NCBI GenBank assembly: GCA_942159475.1
Contig: OW804096.1
Coordinates: 88,267,784-88,331,783 of the forward strand
Source of the DNA: Sthenelais limicola
Lineage: Eukaryota > Annelida > Polychaeta > Phyllodocida > Sigalionidae
Length of the DNA: 64,000 nt
Direction of reading: 5' to 3'
Below the pieces are notes generated by a model. That model was not told where the DNA came from. It saw only the letters and a list, made by a program, of their open reading frames with translations, and did not search any database. Shown in pieces: positions 1 to 15,900 of the stretch (its first letter is position 1; every line of letters starts with the position of its first letter). Both the position numbers and the translations under genes were made by a program.

Positions 1-190
1 GGGGAAATTCACCAGTTGCTTAAATTATCCGCATATGTTTTGCTTTATTTTCGATTTCGATTTTTTTTAAATGTTGCTTTAAGATATATTGTAATATCGT
101 TGTTAAACCGAGTAATTTCAACTATAGCTTATTTGTCTAAAACGAAATAACAAGTTTCCCATTGACACAGAGATTCACTAAATTAATCAC

Positions 191-905
191 CTTATTCAGG
201 GTGTTCAATGCTTCCTGAGCAGCCTTCAAAGCAGGCTCAGCTTTAGCTAGATCACGGGAACAATCCGCGGCTTTCTGGGAGACTTCTATATTGATAACTT
301 TAACCTTCTTCTCCTCCTCGTCAGCAATGGCTTTCTCTTTAGATACCTTCTCTGTTTCAGTACCGACGACCTGAATCAATTTGTTTGCTTCTTCGTTCTT
401 CTGAGCCAATTCGACCTCCTGTGCGGCCAATTTAGCTTTCATGTCGTCGACCTATTTGCAAAGAAATAGTTTTCTTATACGTCTGAAATAACTTGAAGAT
501 GTTTGAAAAAGGCACCATATAGGCTACCATTATGAAGTATACATCGGTTGATGCATCGATTGATTAGTTCTTTTATTTCGAGTTAAATACTAAGTGAAAT
601 GGGGCGGAATAGTAACACAGATGAATTAATCATTGAATAACTCAAGAGGTGGGTGTAGATAAGTATCTCACCTGTTGAGCGGTGCTCTTTAGTTTCTCCA
701 GACCATTCTCCAGACGTAACATACTCTGGAGCAGTTGTGCATGTTTCATTCCAAGCAAGCCCTGGTAGAGTTTGATCTGCTCGAGGAAACTCTTTGGTGT
801 AGTGTAGTTGTATCGCCGCTCATTTGTCAGGTATTTCTCACTCATCTCATTTACAGATTGATGGGTCTTGGCCATGAATTCAGAGACAGCACTCTTCATG
901 TTATC
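191..905 (-). other. Dynein stalk coiled-coil helix 1 coding region, exons 29-30
   Basis: Residues 2981-3145 lead into and form the outgoing helix of the antiparallel stalk that carries the microtubule-binding domain. The charged heptad-like run begins at [12 protein letters not shown] and continues through [16 protein letters not shown] to [10 protein letters not shown], where a consensus donor (AAG|GTGATT) closes exon 30. Bases 1-190 are intron; the exon for the stalk tip is outside the window. Confidence 0.93.
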
Positions 906-3900
906 CTGTGTAAGAAAGTGGTTTTATACATATTGTTGTCTTATTTAAAGAGAAACACGGAGAATTAAGATATATTGACTTTTAATAGAAACAAAAAACG
1001 GAAAGTGGGGCAAAATTATGTGAAAAATCGTTGACTGCAGAAGAAATGAATTAATTATCGAAATATTTGTTTAAATATGTTCTATTACTCTTCATTTACT
1101 TATGGTAGTACGTGATCTCTAGTAAATACAAAAATAAATCAAATCTTCAATCGTTACTTACATCAAGGAGCTCAGACTCCTCCAAGAAACGCTGGCTTAC
1201 AGATACCAAGGCCTCATATGGCCATTCATGGAACCAATCAACACTTGTGCAGTTGACGACAGCAGGGAACTTTCGTGCACGCACACGAAGGGTTGTTCCA
1301 ACGGGGGAGAAGCAAAGGACAACTTTGAGCTGTCGACGAACTCGGTCAATGAAGAACTTCCAGCAGTTTTCGCGTGTGTCCTGAAGTCCAACTCCTTTTA
1401 CCTCATTGCGGACGCCGTTAATGATGTTCTCGACGTCGTCATCAGGGAAAAGGCCTGGAATTTCTCCGGATGCAAGCAAGTCATTGATCAACACCAGGTA
1501 TTTTTCATCGGAAACCTGGGCATCAGTCATTAGGAATACCATGCCGATGTTTTTCCATCCACTTTTAATATACAGAGCACCAAGATCCAATTTAAGGTCT
1601 GCGATGCTGTAGCCCTTGCGCAGAGTCACCTATTTAATTATATCAGCAAAATACAAAGGTTAGTGATGCGATGCTATAACCCCTTGCCCCCTTATATAGT
1701 GACGCTTGATGTCACATCATAATTTACATTCCATCGGTTCATATTTCATGCAGTGTCTCACCCAATGTACTGAAATCGAAGGCAATGTCACTTCATCCAA
1801 TTCATGAGGTCTATTATTTTTTGGTTTAAGACTATTTTATACAAAAATCTCTTGCTCTTTCATTGTTTGATATGATTCCATTGTGTATTACCTATTACCT
1901 TATTTACATTGCTTCAGCTTAATTTTTATATTAGGTTACATACTGATGTAAATTCATATTCAACCATCTTCAAATAGCTTCAGTGTGTCAGTAGTCAACA
2001 AACTCTCCTCCATTGTTCTCCCGATTCAATCACTGAATTACTTTTTTCCCCTGGCTTGTTTCAGTCTCATCCCTTTCAAAAGATCCATCTGCACTTACCT
2101 GGAACACCTCGAGGCTGCTTATAGAAGCAGCCAAACGCGACAAGCTCTGCTTGCCAGAGCCTCCAACGCCCACCAAGAGAGCATTGCCTCGCGGGGCCTC
2201 CAAGATGCGATTGATGCGCAGGATATGACTAATAGCATCTTCGAATAAGACCAGATTCATAGCAGCGTTAATTTCGTTATAGTTTTCTAAAGCTTCATCT
2301 AGGATCTTGCTGAGATCTGCGAAGTTCTGGACGGGCATGTATTTCGGCTCGCCGATTCCTCCGGCGAAGTGGCAGAAGAGGTTAGGTTGAGCAAATATTG
2401 CCTCTTCATCCATTTCCTAAAAAGTAAATTTAGGCCTTTATGTATGCATTCAGACATATTTTTTTTTACACAAAATAATAAATTAGGTGAACCAATGTAT
2501 TGCTGCTATAAGAATGATAACACAATCTTACCTCAAATGACTTCTTAATAACTTCCTTCATGACTTTGTCAAAGTTTTCAAAATCCGCTTTATCCACCAT
2601 TTTGTCGCGATATACTCTGTTAGCCTCATGTATCCATAGACGAACTAGGTCTACTGGTGTCTTGACAGCTTCGTTAGTGGCAAATAGCATACCCTGCAAA
2701 CCAATACGATGCACATACTTTAGTTATGTCTGTCATTTCTTTGGACGTGCAAAGAAATTGTATTTCCATTATGGTATACAAAAAACAACAGTAACAGTTT
2801 AACAGTCTTCTACATGGAAAATATATCATAAGAACCAGGGCAGGTAATGATAGGGACAAAAACTCACCTGGAAAATGTTTGAGAGGTCGCGTAGATTGAA
2901 CACATAATGGAACTTAATGGCAGTGGGCAAGAAACTTGTCAGGACCCTTCCATGAAGGGCCAAAGCACCAGCAACGAGTGGCTGGGCCATCTTCTGCACT
3001 GCGGCCAGGTAGCTGTTAGCCGCCATGTGCTGCGATAGAATACTTGTGTAGATTGTGGTCAAAGCATCCGTACCTGGGAAGCTGAGAGCAAAGACAGCAA
3101 AATGCCTCTGGAGACGAGGAGTGATGGTGAAGCTACCAGCGGTTGGGTTCATGCAAGACACATACTGTGTATTGTGGACGTCTTTGAGGGTCAGTTTAGT
3201 ACGGTCATACCAATGGCTGTAGTCGAGGTGCTGCCTAATAAGTGTGTGGGGCTGTACAGTGAAGTACTGATCGACCTCTGGCATGTTCATGTCGTCAATA
3301 AAGTAGATCAGCCTCTTTGTTCCAGGGGGGCCGTAGTTGCGACCTGCCTTCTTTTCCAGGGGTTTCTCCAATACTCCTTGCAACATCTCGGATGTTGTGT
3401 AGAAGTTGAATGGTACATTACCAATCATGTAGTCCTCGTCGAGGGAGTTGAGTTTGTCATTCATCAATACGGTTTTACCAGTACCGGCGTTACCCACCAA
3501 CATAACTGGACGACGTCTTTCAATGAGGAGATCCATGAAGAACCTCACACGAGTAGTCTCAGCCGTATGCACAAGAGCAGCCTGCAATCATATAATTCCA
3601 TTCTGCTGAATGATGATCATTGATTAAAATATTTTAAGCGATAGCGATGACCACGATCTGCAGCAGTTTCATCACGCATGTTATGGCTTGATTAAAACTA
3701 TGGTATAGGAAAAGAGTTCAAGCTAATACAAATTTTAAGAATCTTGCCATTTGCTTGGCCGATTTTATTACGTGTTTTTATAGATGTTATAAAACAAACC
3801 TGCAGTGGAAGGTCGGGATCCAACTCAAACTTCTCCACTTTCTTGGTCCATGGCTCGAACTTCTTGGTGTCTGAGTCAATGTAATAATCAAACACAGTGC

Positions 3901-6900
3901 CTTGACCTGGGAACTTAATGGTCTTGAACTCTGTGATCCACCACTTTGTGAACTCGACACGGTGATCCACAAGCTGATCCTGGAAAAGGCAACCACCAAA
4001 CGCCCAGACGATGCAGAAGACGAAGTAGAGCTCGTAAAGCTCCTTGGGACAATCTGGTGGTGTGTTCTCCGGGGTCAGGATGCACTCCAGTAAATTAACC
4101 AACATTTGCAGGTGAGAAATATCAGCGATGGGTGTGATCTTTTTGAAGCGGGACTTCATCACTTCCAGGCAAGATGGCACATATTTGTCGAAGAGGATGG
4201 TCAAGTTAGCTTTCTCAGACTGGATCTCTCGGGTGTCGATCCAGCTCTGGATGAAGGGATTCCAACCTAAATCAGCAGGGTTGATGTAGAGGATACCAGC
4301 ACGGGACACGGTGGCTGGTGTGGCTGTTTTGAGGTGGCTGATTTCGAACAACAATCTCATCGATGGTGTCAAGGGGATACGCTCGTTAGAAGCCAGAGTC
4401 AACACCTGCAATTCCAAATGGAATGTCATAAGTATTCTTGAACAGAAGCCATCCTATTTTTAATTCTGTTTTTTTTTCATTGATTTCAATTACTGATAAA
4501 TTAATGAGAGGTGTGTGTATGTAGGTTTACCTTGTTGTCGTCCATGACAGTGTTTAGAGACTCGATCCACATAGGATCAATATCTCCGTCGAGAACAATC
4601 CATTTTGGTCCATCAGATGACAGATTTGCAAGGTCACGCATGATAACCGAGAATAAGCCTGGCAAAAGAAAAACAGAAATTATCCAGTATTTTGTTAATG
4701 AAGAGATCGAAATCTATGGTTAATTACTTGGATCGATTTCAGCTTAATACCCTCAAAATAAACCATATTTGGCAGGTATATTACTAGAGAGATGAAAGAT
4801 CAAAGTGAATTTACCATCTTTCCATTCACGGGTGGATGGATTGATAACACCGAACAGCTCATCGTTTGTTACAGCTTTGGGATTCAAATCCTGTGCTACT
4901 GGCTTCCTTTTCATGTTCTGGTTGGCTTTGAAGAGGGTCTTCCATACACATGATTTACCTGTACCCGCGTTACCGACGATGAAGACAGAGTGACGAACTT
5001 CGAATAACTCTTGTAATTGGACAACCTGTAAGTAGGAATTGATGCTATATTCGTTTGCATAGACTAGCGCAAAAAGACATATTATTTAGAAGATATGTTA
5101 ATTCAAAAGCAATGCTTTTTTATCAAGCTATTATGGCAGCATATGGCGGCTTTAATCATGACCAGACCTTACAAGACATTTTGGGTGTTTAGATAATCAT
5201 ACATCGCGTAGAGAATATTCCTGACAAAATGTATATTATTTACTGCGGAATTTGGGAAATTACATACCTTCAGAACGAAGGAGTCTTCGGGCTGAAGTTT
5301 TAGATCCAGCACAGCTTGCTTGATCTGTGATTCCAACTCAGGATCTCTCTTACGGGGCACATCAAGGGCTGGGAAGAGATCGTAAATGAGACCCATGAAA
5401 ATGGGCAAATCATCAGTGACGATCTTGGGGATGTTGAAATCGCGAAGGGCTCTCATCAACACTTGATCCTCGGGACGGTTGGGGTCGGATCTCTTCAGGG
5501 CACCGGCCACCACCAACACAGACTTGATAGCGCGGAGACCCCAATCGTAATGGTCTTGTTTGGAGAGCAACTCTTTGCACAGGGAATACAGGGTGATGAA
5601 CTTGCGAGCGAGCAAGCGGGCATCCAAGAAGCCCTCAGACACCAACATAATTTCGCAAATCATCTCAAAGTCAGGCACGACCATAGCACATGGACTGCAA
5701 TACAGAGTAAGAAAATAAAACTCAGACATCATTTGTAATATATAGCCAACTTAGCCAGTTATTGTGAGGACCAAAGAAACTAGTTTCAGTAAAGTATTTA
5801 AAACCGCTGCTATAGTGTTTACATTCTAGTGTTCATATTAATTGTGTGACCTATGAGTGGTTGAATACATCTTAAAAACATATTTTCAAAAAGATGGCCT
5901 ACCGGAAAAGAGCCTTCAAGTTTTCTGGCAGTTCAGTACGTCCGGCATAACCTGGGTTCATAGTAATGAAGATACCGACAGTGGGCTTCAATTTAATTAC
6001 TTCTCCCAAGAAGTTGAAAATTTCCTTCTTTTCTTTGATAGCATCCTGGATACTCTTTACCTGGACAGCTACCACAGACAGCACTTCTACGGAGATACGG
6101 TTGAACTCGTCAAAGCAACCCCAGGCACCAGACTGAGCTAAACCTTTGTAGATATTACCGATGGACTGTAAAGAATAAGGGGGTATTAGAATATTTCATA
6201 TTTTATCCATCTCATGAGACAGAATTATACCTACCATAACCAAAGAACCTTTTTTTAATATGCCTTACCATACATATGATGATTTAAGATGTATGGGAAA
6301 ATATGTGGATCCCTATGCAAATTCCACGAACATATGAGTCTTCGGTTTAAGAAAGGCCATTTAAAAAGTAAAATTCTCACCTTGTAATCCATTTGTTCGG
6401 AACAGTTGAATACATAGACCATGATACCCAAAGCACGTCCCAAATCTTTGGTTGTCTCCGTTTTTCCTGTTCCAGCGGGTCCGGCAGGAGCACCGCTCAT
6501 AACCAAGTGAAGGGATTGAGTGAGAGTGATGTAACATCTGGAGAAAAAATATACAAAGTTTATCTCATGTCTGCAAATCTTTTCTTCGGGTAACTTCTAT
6601 TCATATTTGACCCTACCTTTGACCTCTTTTGATAACACATTTTAAAAAATGTTGTTTTAAAAGGAAACTTACCTGTCAGTGAGAGGTGTGATGACAAGGC
6701 GAGGTGTGTTTCCAAGGTACTCATGAGAGTATCTGAACTGAGCATCACAGATGTTGGCATAGCAGTCTTTTACGCCTTCATCCCACCTGTGACGAAGTTG
6801 TGAGAGCCAGGCGAAGCTCTGTGAGCTCTCCACCTTTCCGGCAATAAGTTTACCGACGACATCACGAGCATGCACATCGATGGTACAGATTGTCATAATC

Positions 6901-9900
6901 TTTTGTCTGTCGCCTTTTGACAATTGACCGATCAACATTTGAATCAATGCATTCAGTTGTTGGATCTAGAGGGTAAATAATTATCATTTTTATTTTTCAC
7001 TTCACAAGATAAACACAGTGGGCCTAACCCAGATCTTAAAGGGTCAGTTAACGGTCACTTTTAGGACAACAAACTTCATGGAGCCATAAATACAACACCC
7101 AAGTCTCGATTTTTTTTCTTCCATTTATGTCTAACTCATAGTCACTTACAGGCATGAATTGAGAAATCCTAGTCGAAAAAGTCTGTTTAGCACAAGAGGG
7201 CACTGAGAGTGCTGTGTGATGTCACAAAGGTGCGCCAGAAATGGACATAATATCTGTACCTTCCCCCCCAATCTCCCAGCAATTGAAACGGTTATGCAAT
7301 ACAGGTATTTCACGAACCAGTCATGAGAGGTCAATAATTGGGTTGGTACACATGTTACTGCTTTCAGCCATTGTTTTGGCCAGAGAACTATACCTGTAAG
7401 ACAGTTTGTTTTGGTATGCACACCTGTGTTGTTTAAACTCCTTCCGCCCACCGAGCTGCTAGTAGCATAAATATATGTACCATATTTCAAGACGGGGTAT
7501 TTAAAAAATCCATGCATTTCTAAGGTCATCCATTTAGCTACTTTACTAGTAATTGTCTACTCAAAAGTGTTTTTTTTTTCAAAAATAAAGATATCAAACT
7601 TAAGATAAAATAGTAGGCCTACTTATTAGATGCCCTACTGTTAACTATCATTGGAATCGTTTTGATGTCATCTTTTCAAATATGGTCATTATCTCAAAAT
7701 CCTTTTGTTGTGACTTGGGACTCATTTCCCTGAAACACATCACAAATATTGCCACAGTGTATTAGAAGAGAGGGAAATAGCATTACATACATTTCACTCT
7801 GACCTTGTGAGGAAGAATCAATGGGTAGTATAGTTTGTTTGTTTTGGTCTGCACACATGCCTTGATAATACTCCTTCTGCCCACCCCACCCTCCTTCTTT
7901 CTAGCAGCAATTATGAGAGTTGTTTGTTATGTTCATTGCATGTACATTTCAAGACTGGCGCACCTTTATGACGTAGGCAAACAGTGGTGCCTTGAATGGA
8001 GTGTTAAACTGTGGAACTACTTTTCCCTCCTTTAAATGGGTAAAACTCACTAAATAATAAGTTGAATTAAGTAAAACCGGGGTGGTTACATTTCAATTAT
8101 AGCAAGGAAATGGATTTGCTCATAACATTTTGGGGTCTACTGACCCTTTAAAGCAATTCAAGAAATTAGGCGAACGATAGATCTATATACTTTTATACAA
8201 CTAATTTATATGACAAGTGAATCATTATCACTTTCAGCAGTGGAATAAAGTACTGTCACTTACTTGCTTCTTGTTGTAGTCCTTCAAAGCGTTCTCATAG
8301 CCTTCCTCTAGTCTACCAAAAGCAATATTGACCTCAGTGGTCCACCAAATCTGTGTGCCACACAGGGCCACTTGTGCAGGGAAGTCGAACAACCACTGAT
8401 CACGAGGCTTCTCTTCATAAGATATCACAGCTTCTGACATCTCATGTAGGATTGTGGAACACATGGCATTTAGCAACCGGTTCAACCAAGCTTCAACCTG
8501 TCCATTGCAGTCGCACTCGCTCGCAAGGTTGACTTGTTCACCATCTTTAGCGAACATAGAAAGAGCGCTCTTTGTGTCGTTACCCTCATCATCCTGAACG
8601 AACTCCAAACTTGCCATACTGTCAAATAGTTTGGTAAGATGTTTTGCAACCTAAATGGGACAATAGATTTCAAGGTATTAGATTCATTTCATGTGATTGT
8701 TCTGATCATAGAGTTGGAGTCTATATGAGGGACATGTGTCTTTTCTTTAGAATTAAAACGTGAGCTGGGGCATATATACACACATAAGTTCTAAATAAGG
8801 TGGAAATTGAGTTATCGCAAATATGTACTCATAACAACTATTTTCATGGAAAATAATTATAAAAGTAATAATTACATTATAGATATAATAACAAAAAAAA
8901 TATACACGTTCAACCCCTCAAAACCCCAACAAATATTGGTTCAAAATACGTTTCTGTGGGACATTTCATCTGTCACAAAGTGTTACTCAAAACCTTGCAT
9001 ATAGTTCTACATCACTCTCTATGTGAATTTCAAATTGACATTGTATTACATAACTAATAACACTGATCAATACGTTTATATAGTATATTCTTCGTGCAGG
9101 TTATCATGCCAACCCGTGTCAAGTTACCTCTGCTATTGTTGAAAAATATGAGAGCAGGAGGGTAACCTCTTCATCAAATTTTAGAATATTAACAACATTT
9201 TCAAACGGATGCATTTTATCACGATGTAACTGTAGCATTAATATTAAAGTAAAATATTTAATTCACAAATGTTTAATACGATATCGATCATGCTCGTTGT
9301 CCCAGGATTTATAAATGTTTTTTTTAAAAAATGTGATGGAAAAATAGATACGGTACATCATGCAGTGCAAAGAATTTATAAAATTGACTTTACATCAAAC
9401 AAATACTTGCATATTTGATCCAAGATAAGAAGTTAAATGACGCGCACGGCTAAAAATTGCCAATGATTCTAATGCACAACGAGTGCATGTTAAAATTGTT
9501 ATAAAGTTCAAATGTATTAATTGGTATTTTATATTAATAGGTGGTTTATTGTTTTAATCGTCTGAAATGTCTGTCTGTTGTTCAACTTAGCAAAATATAT
9601 TGTATTCCTTACGACAATACCCAATTGGGCTGTTTGAAAAAAAAAAAAAATTCTCTAATTGCGACATGTTGTGAATTTTTGTTTAAACCGTGAACCTTAT
9701 CCTTTTGCCACTTGACACAGATACTTACAAACTTCTTCACATGAGAACTCTTTGTATGGGGAAAATTTTAAGATGAATGAAAGTGTATATGTATGAATGG
9801 TATTTCGTCGTGGTAGCTCTGACCGCGTATAGGAAATATGTTAATCGAGACAACAATACGCCTCCAGTTATGTCTTCATGTAGGAGAAACTGTGATAAAG

Positions 9901-12900
9901 GGAAATGGAATACGTACGATTGTGGGGTTGTTTCCATTGGACAAGATGTCCAACAGATCTGCAGAAGATACGAAGTAGAATCGGGGGAATGCCAATCTCT
10001 TGGTCTCGAGATATTCTGCCAGGGCTTTCTCACACAGGGCCAAGTCGCCTTGGAGCATTTCCAATCTCTCGAAGAGTTTGGGTTTGTTAGTAGCTTCAAC
10101 AACGTTTAGGGTCTTCTCCACTTCAGACACGAGTTCCTATAATATTTTAGAAATTTCAAAATGAATATAAAGAGTTTCATTTTCATAGCTATCAACAACA
10201 AAATAACGATATTCAATCCGCAATGACTTAAGCAAAAAGTAAACTTAAACATCGACCTTAAACTACTGAAACTTTCATGTAAACAGATTTCCGACCCTGA
10301 GGAACGGGCACGGTTTATCATCAATACACATCTAAAATCAAATCTTTTGTACTGGTAAATGTTATGTGTATCAACTCCCCTTCCTTATACATTAAATGGG
10401 AATACCTTGAATTCCCTATCGATATTTTCAAAGCGAGCGGAGTCTTCTGGCAGTTGGGTTCGGATATCCTCTGAGCCAATGAAGATACTCTCCAAGTGAG
10501 ACCAAGTACGTTGGACTTCAAACCAAATGGTTATGACTTGATCAGCGGTGGATAGTTTCTTCTGCCATGTGGAAACCTCTTCTAAGAAGTAGGCGATGAA
10601 CTTGGATGTCAGCATATTTTGGAGTTGTACCTAGTAACAATAATTTAACAATGTATTAAACTTGTGCAGTTCAAGTAATGGGTCAGATCTTTTTTAAAAA
10701 AGCATAATCTACAGTTCTACACATCTCTCAAATTATGCTAAATTAGAGTGAAAAATGATAAATACTGAGTCTGAGTGTATTCAGTATTGTCTTCATTCGA
10801 TGAATCTGTCTGGTTATGTTGAACTGTATTTTGAACCTGATTTTTTTCGTCTTAAATTTGGGTTATGACCAATTGTACATTTTCTGAAGACTTGATCGTT
10901 CCTTAATAAATTGTAATTTGATCACGTGTCATTCGGAGACCAGGATATAAGGATCTTACCTGGTTGTCTTCCAGGGTCTCGATAAGTTCCTCGCTCGTTT
11001 TGAGAAGTGTAATTTTTGTCCTTGGATGCTTATCGTGTTCGAATTCCATTTCAGACCAAGTTTTGTCCAACTCCTTGAGGACTTTCTCCATGCTCATTTC
11101 CTTCACTGCCTTGTCGACAATGTTGCGTACCTCATCTTCGAAGTTGTGCAGGTTCAGGGACAACAAGTCAGCCAGTGTGGTGTTCTCGTCCATGGTGAAC
11201 TTCACCTGTTGATATTTATTGTATTCCATGAAGCTTTATATACATAGGTTGAATTACAATACATACTAATGTTGGTAAGTTTTATCACTCTTCTTCTAAG
11301 AACTCAGATTAATAGTTAGCTCGATTAGAATACGTCGCATGTTAAATGATTAGAATTTATCCAATGGATGAAAATGATGGTATCCCAGGACGAATGAATT
11401 TCATGAAAGGATGAAATACATTATTTCTCTTGATCATATACCCATTCCAAACCTGAAAAGAAATGTTATTAGTGATATCCCTACACTAAGACAACATCGA
11501 ACTGATGGTTGTGTGACTACATAGACGAATATAAAAGGGGCATGTTAAAATGTTACCGACCAATGTGCAGAGGAAATAGTTCACACCAATGTTGGTTTTA
11601 GGCAATCAATTTGCCACGGTGCAATGGTTATGGTGTATTCAAAACCATATAAACATCTTCATTTGATACATATATCGCAGCTATTTTGGTAGTTACTAGT
11701 ATCTTTTATTTCATGGCAAACTGAATGCGTTGTAAGGGTTGATATGGGCACACATACAATATTGGGTATTCTTGGGTATTCGGACACCTATGGACGTTAT
11801 TTCTTTCGCAGTGCATCCCCGCCGTATAGGTATTTGCATGCACTTAACTTTCTCAATGTATTATAACATGCATATATCAAAACTTAAAAAGATCTTTCAC
11901 AATTGTTGACAATAATATTAATCAATTTACGTCACATGGACTAAACTATGCTCCAAAATAAAGCGCCAAAAATAACCAAAAGAGCGAAATATTTCCTTGC
12001 ATGCAGTTTTGTAGTTATATTATTATAAGAACAGAAATTTTGTTTGGGTCGCATGCATGAAGGTTCGACAATATTCACGACGATGACTTTGTGATTCAAT
12101 AGCCTGGATTCATACAGGCATCAAAATTTCTATATGAATCTATACTTATCTTCAAAAAGGAAGCAAAGGATTTGGTAAAAGCTATTATGGACAAAAATGA
12201 CTCATGAATGCAAGGCGAAAGGGCACTATTTCCATTATCGAATCCAAGAATTACTTTTAAAAAAATATGGTGGATAGTGTTACTTAATATACCAACTACA
12301 AACTATATACTAGTCCGTCGATGCACTATAATGTGTTTCTCGCAACAATCTTGGACGTATTCAGCATTGTTTACCAGCTTTACCTGATCTTACTGAATCC
12401 TGAATATTTTGTTTGTGTAGAGGTGACAATATCGTTTTGGGATAGTAAAACAATAAATAGGGTAATTCACCTTCATGAGAGTGCAAAAGGTTACCTTTTC
12501 CATCAACCACTGTGGGGCCTGTATATGAATCAATTTCCGCACAATGATGAGTGCTTGTTTTAGTAAATGATTAGTGAGCCGTTATGCAAAGATGTTTTAG
12601 ATGTATTAGTACAACAGTCTCATGCAAAAGTGTCAAAAATCATACAGAATGCAATAGAAATTGACCGAATGATTTTTGGTTAAAATTATCATTCGACCAT
12701 GGATTTTTACCAAAATACCATGTATACAAAGGAGAGAAAAATTAGTAGCAAATTTCCCTCTTGATCAATCATTGACACAATAGTAAATGATATATCGCAA
12801 TTTTATATACAAACATTGAAATTAGATTAGTCAGAGAAATGAGAAGGAATAAACTTAGTATATGTAAAAAGATGTGCTGCAAAAACGCATTCGCAGTTTT

Positions 12901-15900
12901 CCAGCTGCTTGGGTAAAAAAACAAATCACACTGTTAAGATTAAATTTTATTTACTTATGTGATTTATGGCAGCTCGCAATAGAAAGAAAAGCCTACCCCA
13001 GTAGCCTGCATAAGCTGGTGCCAATGGCGGTCCCTGATGGCTGGGTTCTGGAGTTCAGCCACAGCACGCAGAGACGTGAGCATGTTTTTCACTGTGCCCT
13101 CAACGCCCGTGTATGTGTCCCAGGCGCGCATCTCCTTGTCCAATGTACGGATGTCCTTAGCGAATTTCTTACAGTCCATTTCCATTTGCTCGACGTTGAT
13201 GTCGGACCAGGGTGTTGTTTTCCAGTCACCAATACACGAGTTAACTATTTCGCAGTAATCCCACAAGGTCTTTAGAAGACCAATTTCGCGCCTACAGGCC
13301 TTGAGTTGCTTGAAATCTGGGATGTTAACTTCAAATAGACTGGCCGAATCTTGAAGTGACTGCATGTCTTTCTCCATTTTCAAGATCATAACATGGTACT
13401 GAAAGAAAGGGACCGAAACAAAATTTTACAGTTAACTGAGACTTACTTGGAAGTTGAGGTTTAATCTGTAGATGGCAATTCTAGATTATAAATATCATAT
13501 GTGCAACGTCATTCATTGTTATATAATATATCAGCCAATAATCATATACATCGCCCGAATCTTATGGTTCTCATATGTTATCCTCTCAATCGTATAGCCT
13601 AAGGCATATTCTCAGCATATATATACACGTGTATACCTTGTCAAGATGATCGTATGGATTGTCGCAGGCATATTTGAAGGGTGGTATCTTTCTGAACACT
13701 TCTCTGAACTTATGTTGCTCCACATCGAAGCTTGCAGATTTCTTCCTGATGTTAGTTACCTCATCAGCTTGTAGTGGAGCCACTTGTTGCTTGACTGTGA
13801 TTGCAGTTTTCTTTGTATTGTTCCACTGTTCTGGCAATTCCTAAAGGTACAGGAGAATATATGGTTGAATGGATGGTTTTTAAACTCCATACATAATTAT
13901 AGGCCTACAGTTACATATGCCCCCATTAATTAAGCTAATCTTCAACAATATCTATATAATGCATTATAGTCCTGTTCAAATGGATATTTACGACCGATTT
14001 AAGCATAAAAAGGCATTCATGCGTAATAACGCAATTATCCAATTAAAACTTACTTGTAATTGCATGTGAACTTCTTCAGGCATTTCTTGGTCATAGGTTT
14101 TCAGTAATTCGATGGTCTGCTTGAGGGGCTCGAACATCTCGTCTGTCGTTGTCTGTCTGTTCTTAACTGCCATCAAGTAACCCATCACATCAACAAGACC
14201 GTCATAGTCGCCCCCTTCGACTGGTCTTGTAAGACCAGTATCTGCCGTCTTAATGAATTCTGCTAGGTCGGCCAAGCTGCAATCAAGGTTATGTATGTTA
14301 TTCGTTTATCATCCATTATCTTATATCTGTTGTAAAAGAAAATGATTATCAATTCTTCTTACATTATTGTCTGCTTAAGATATTTTGTACTTGTTAGGAG
14401 GTTATGATAGTTGAATTATCCAGGATTAATTATTAATAATATTTATCAATATAGTGTAGCGTATTCATTCATTTATTCTTTATTAATCCTACTTACTTGC
14501 TGGTGACATGATCAATGAGATGTTGCTTGAACATGAAACTCCAGCGTTTTATGATATTGAGAAGAGAATGTTTGAATGGTCGGGCATCCACACGGAACCA
14601 GCTATCAAACGCAGCTTGTCCCTTGATCTCTTCAACCTCTATGTAAATCTTCTCATACTGATCGACCTGTTCTTTGAACTGTGCCAGGGTGGGCCTGCAT
14701 TCTGGAACACCCTCCTCGGCATGAGCTTCGATTTCTTCTGTGGTGAGGACATGGCTGTAAAGCAGGAATTGGCGCATGAACTCGTTGCGATCGTCGACCC
14801 AAAGGTAAGCATACTGATCGAAGGAGTTGCGGTATTCACATGCTTTGTTCATGACATTCTGCACACGGTCCATCAGTTCTGTCCTCATCTCAGACAATTC
14901 GTCCATCTCCTCGAGGTCGGGCTGAATGGAAACACGAAGTATAAAATCATAAGCTAGCTTTTAAGCAAATTCAAGAACTGTTACAACAAGGGGGAAAAAC
15001 TTATTAATGAAATCAAAGGTTACGGTATTTTCAAGAAATGCAAACCTTTGAATATAATATTTAGTAAACCAGGCAGTGATTACGGACGCCCAGGAAGAGC
15101 TGCGAATGTAAATCCGCAGAGGGAAATTGTATTGTATCTTTATTAAGTTATAACATGATTGTCCTTTTTCTAGAAATGATTGAGTAAAAAATTCTGGAAA
15201 TAAAACTATTACAACAACAACAATTCATACAATGAACGTATAGTATAGTGTAGTATGTATTTATCCAATCTTGCTCCTTATCTTACCTGATAATGCTCTA
15301 GGCCACAGTGGGCAGCAAGACGTGGAATTTTAGATGCTTGTTTGTAAATGTCGCCAACCAATCCATCAATAAGATCGAAGAAACCATAAGCAGCACCATC
15401 CAAAGATGGGTTAAATACCATCTCTGGAACTTGAAGCTCCAACTGAGCCTCAAAAAGAGAATCGATATCTTTGGCCTCTGTGTTGTCCAAAAGGAACTTC
15501 AAGCTGCAATGTATTGTGTTGAAGAAGCCGTCTACTACCATTTCATCTACGTAGTCTACGTACACTTTCCAGATGTCAGACTCGCCATCTGTCTTGAATA
15601 GATCTTGGTTTTCCTGGAAAAGAACGGTGTATAATATACATATTAATTAGATATAGGTAACTTCCAATATGTATTTCGAATTGTTACCCACATTGCCTTG
15701 GGGAAAACGTGACCAATTTAAATCGAAAACACTTGAATTGTCGAAAAGTAAGAACAAATATACCAACTATGTTTGGATTAAAAGGATGATGCTGTGCTTG
15801 TAATTATATATTTCAAGTTGTTTAGATATGAAAAATAATTTATGGGGAGTAGTTATTACCTTAAGGAGTGCATGTACTTTCTCGCCATTGGTGTTAATAT

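Noticed and set aside
1228..1533. Plus-strand ORF across the dynein AAA4 region
   Set aside because: Antisense shadow of a conserved exon.
3102..3623. 173-codon plus-strand ORF opposite dynein
   Set aside because: It is antisense to the dynein AAA3 exon, which has full motif support; the ORF has no recognised features.
12321..12563. 80-codon ORF in a dynein intron
   Set aside because: No motif, no splice or expression context, AT-rich intron sequence.
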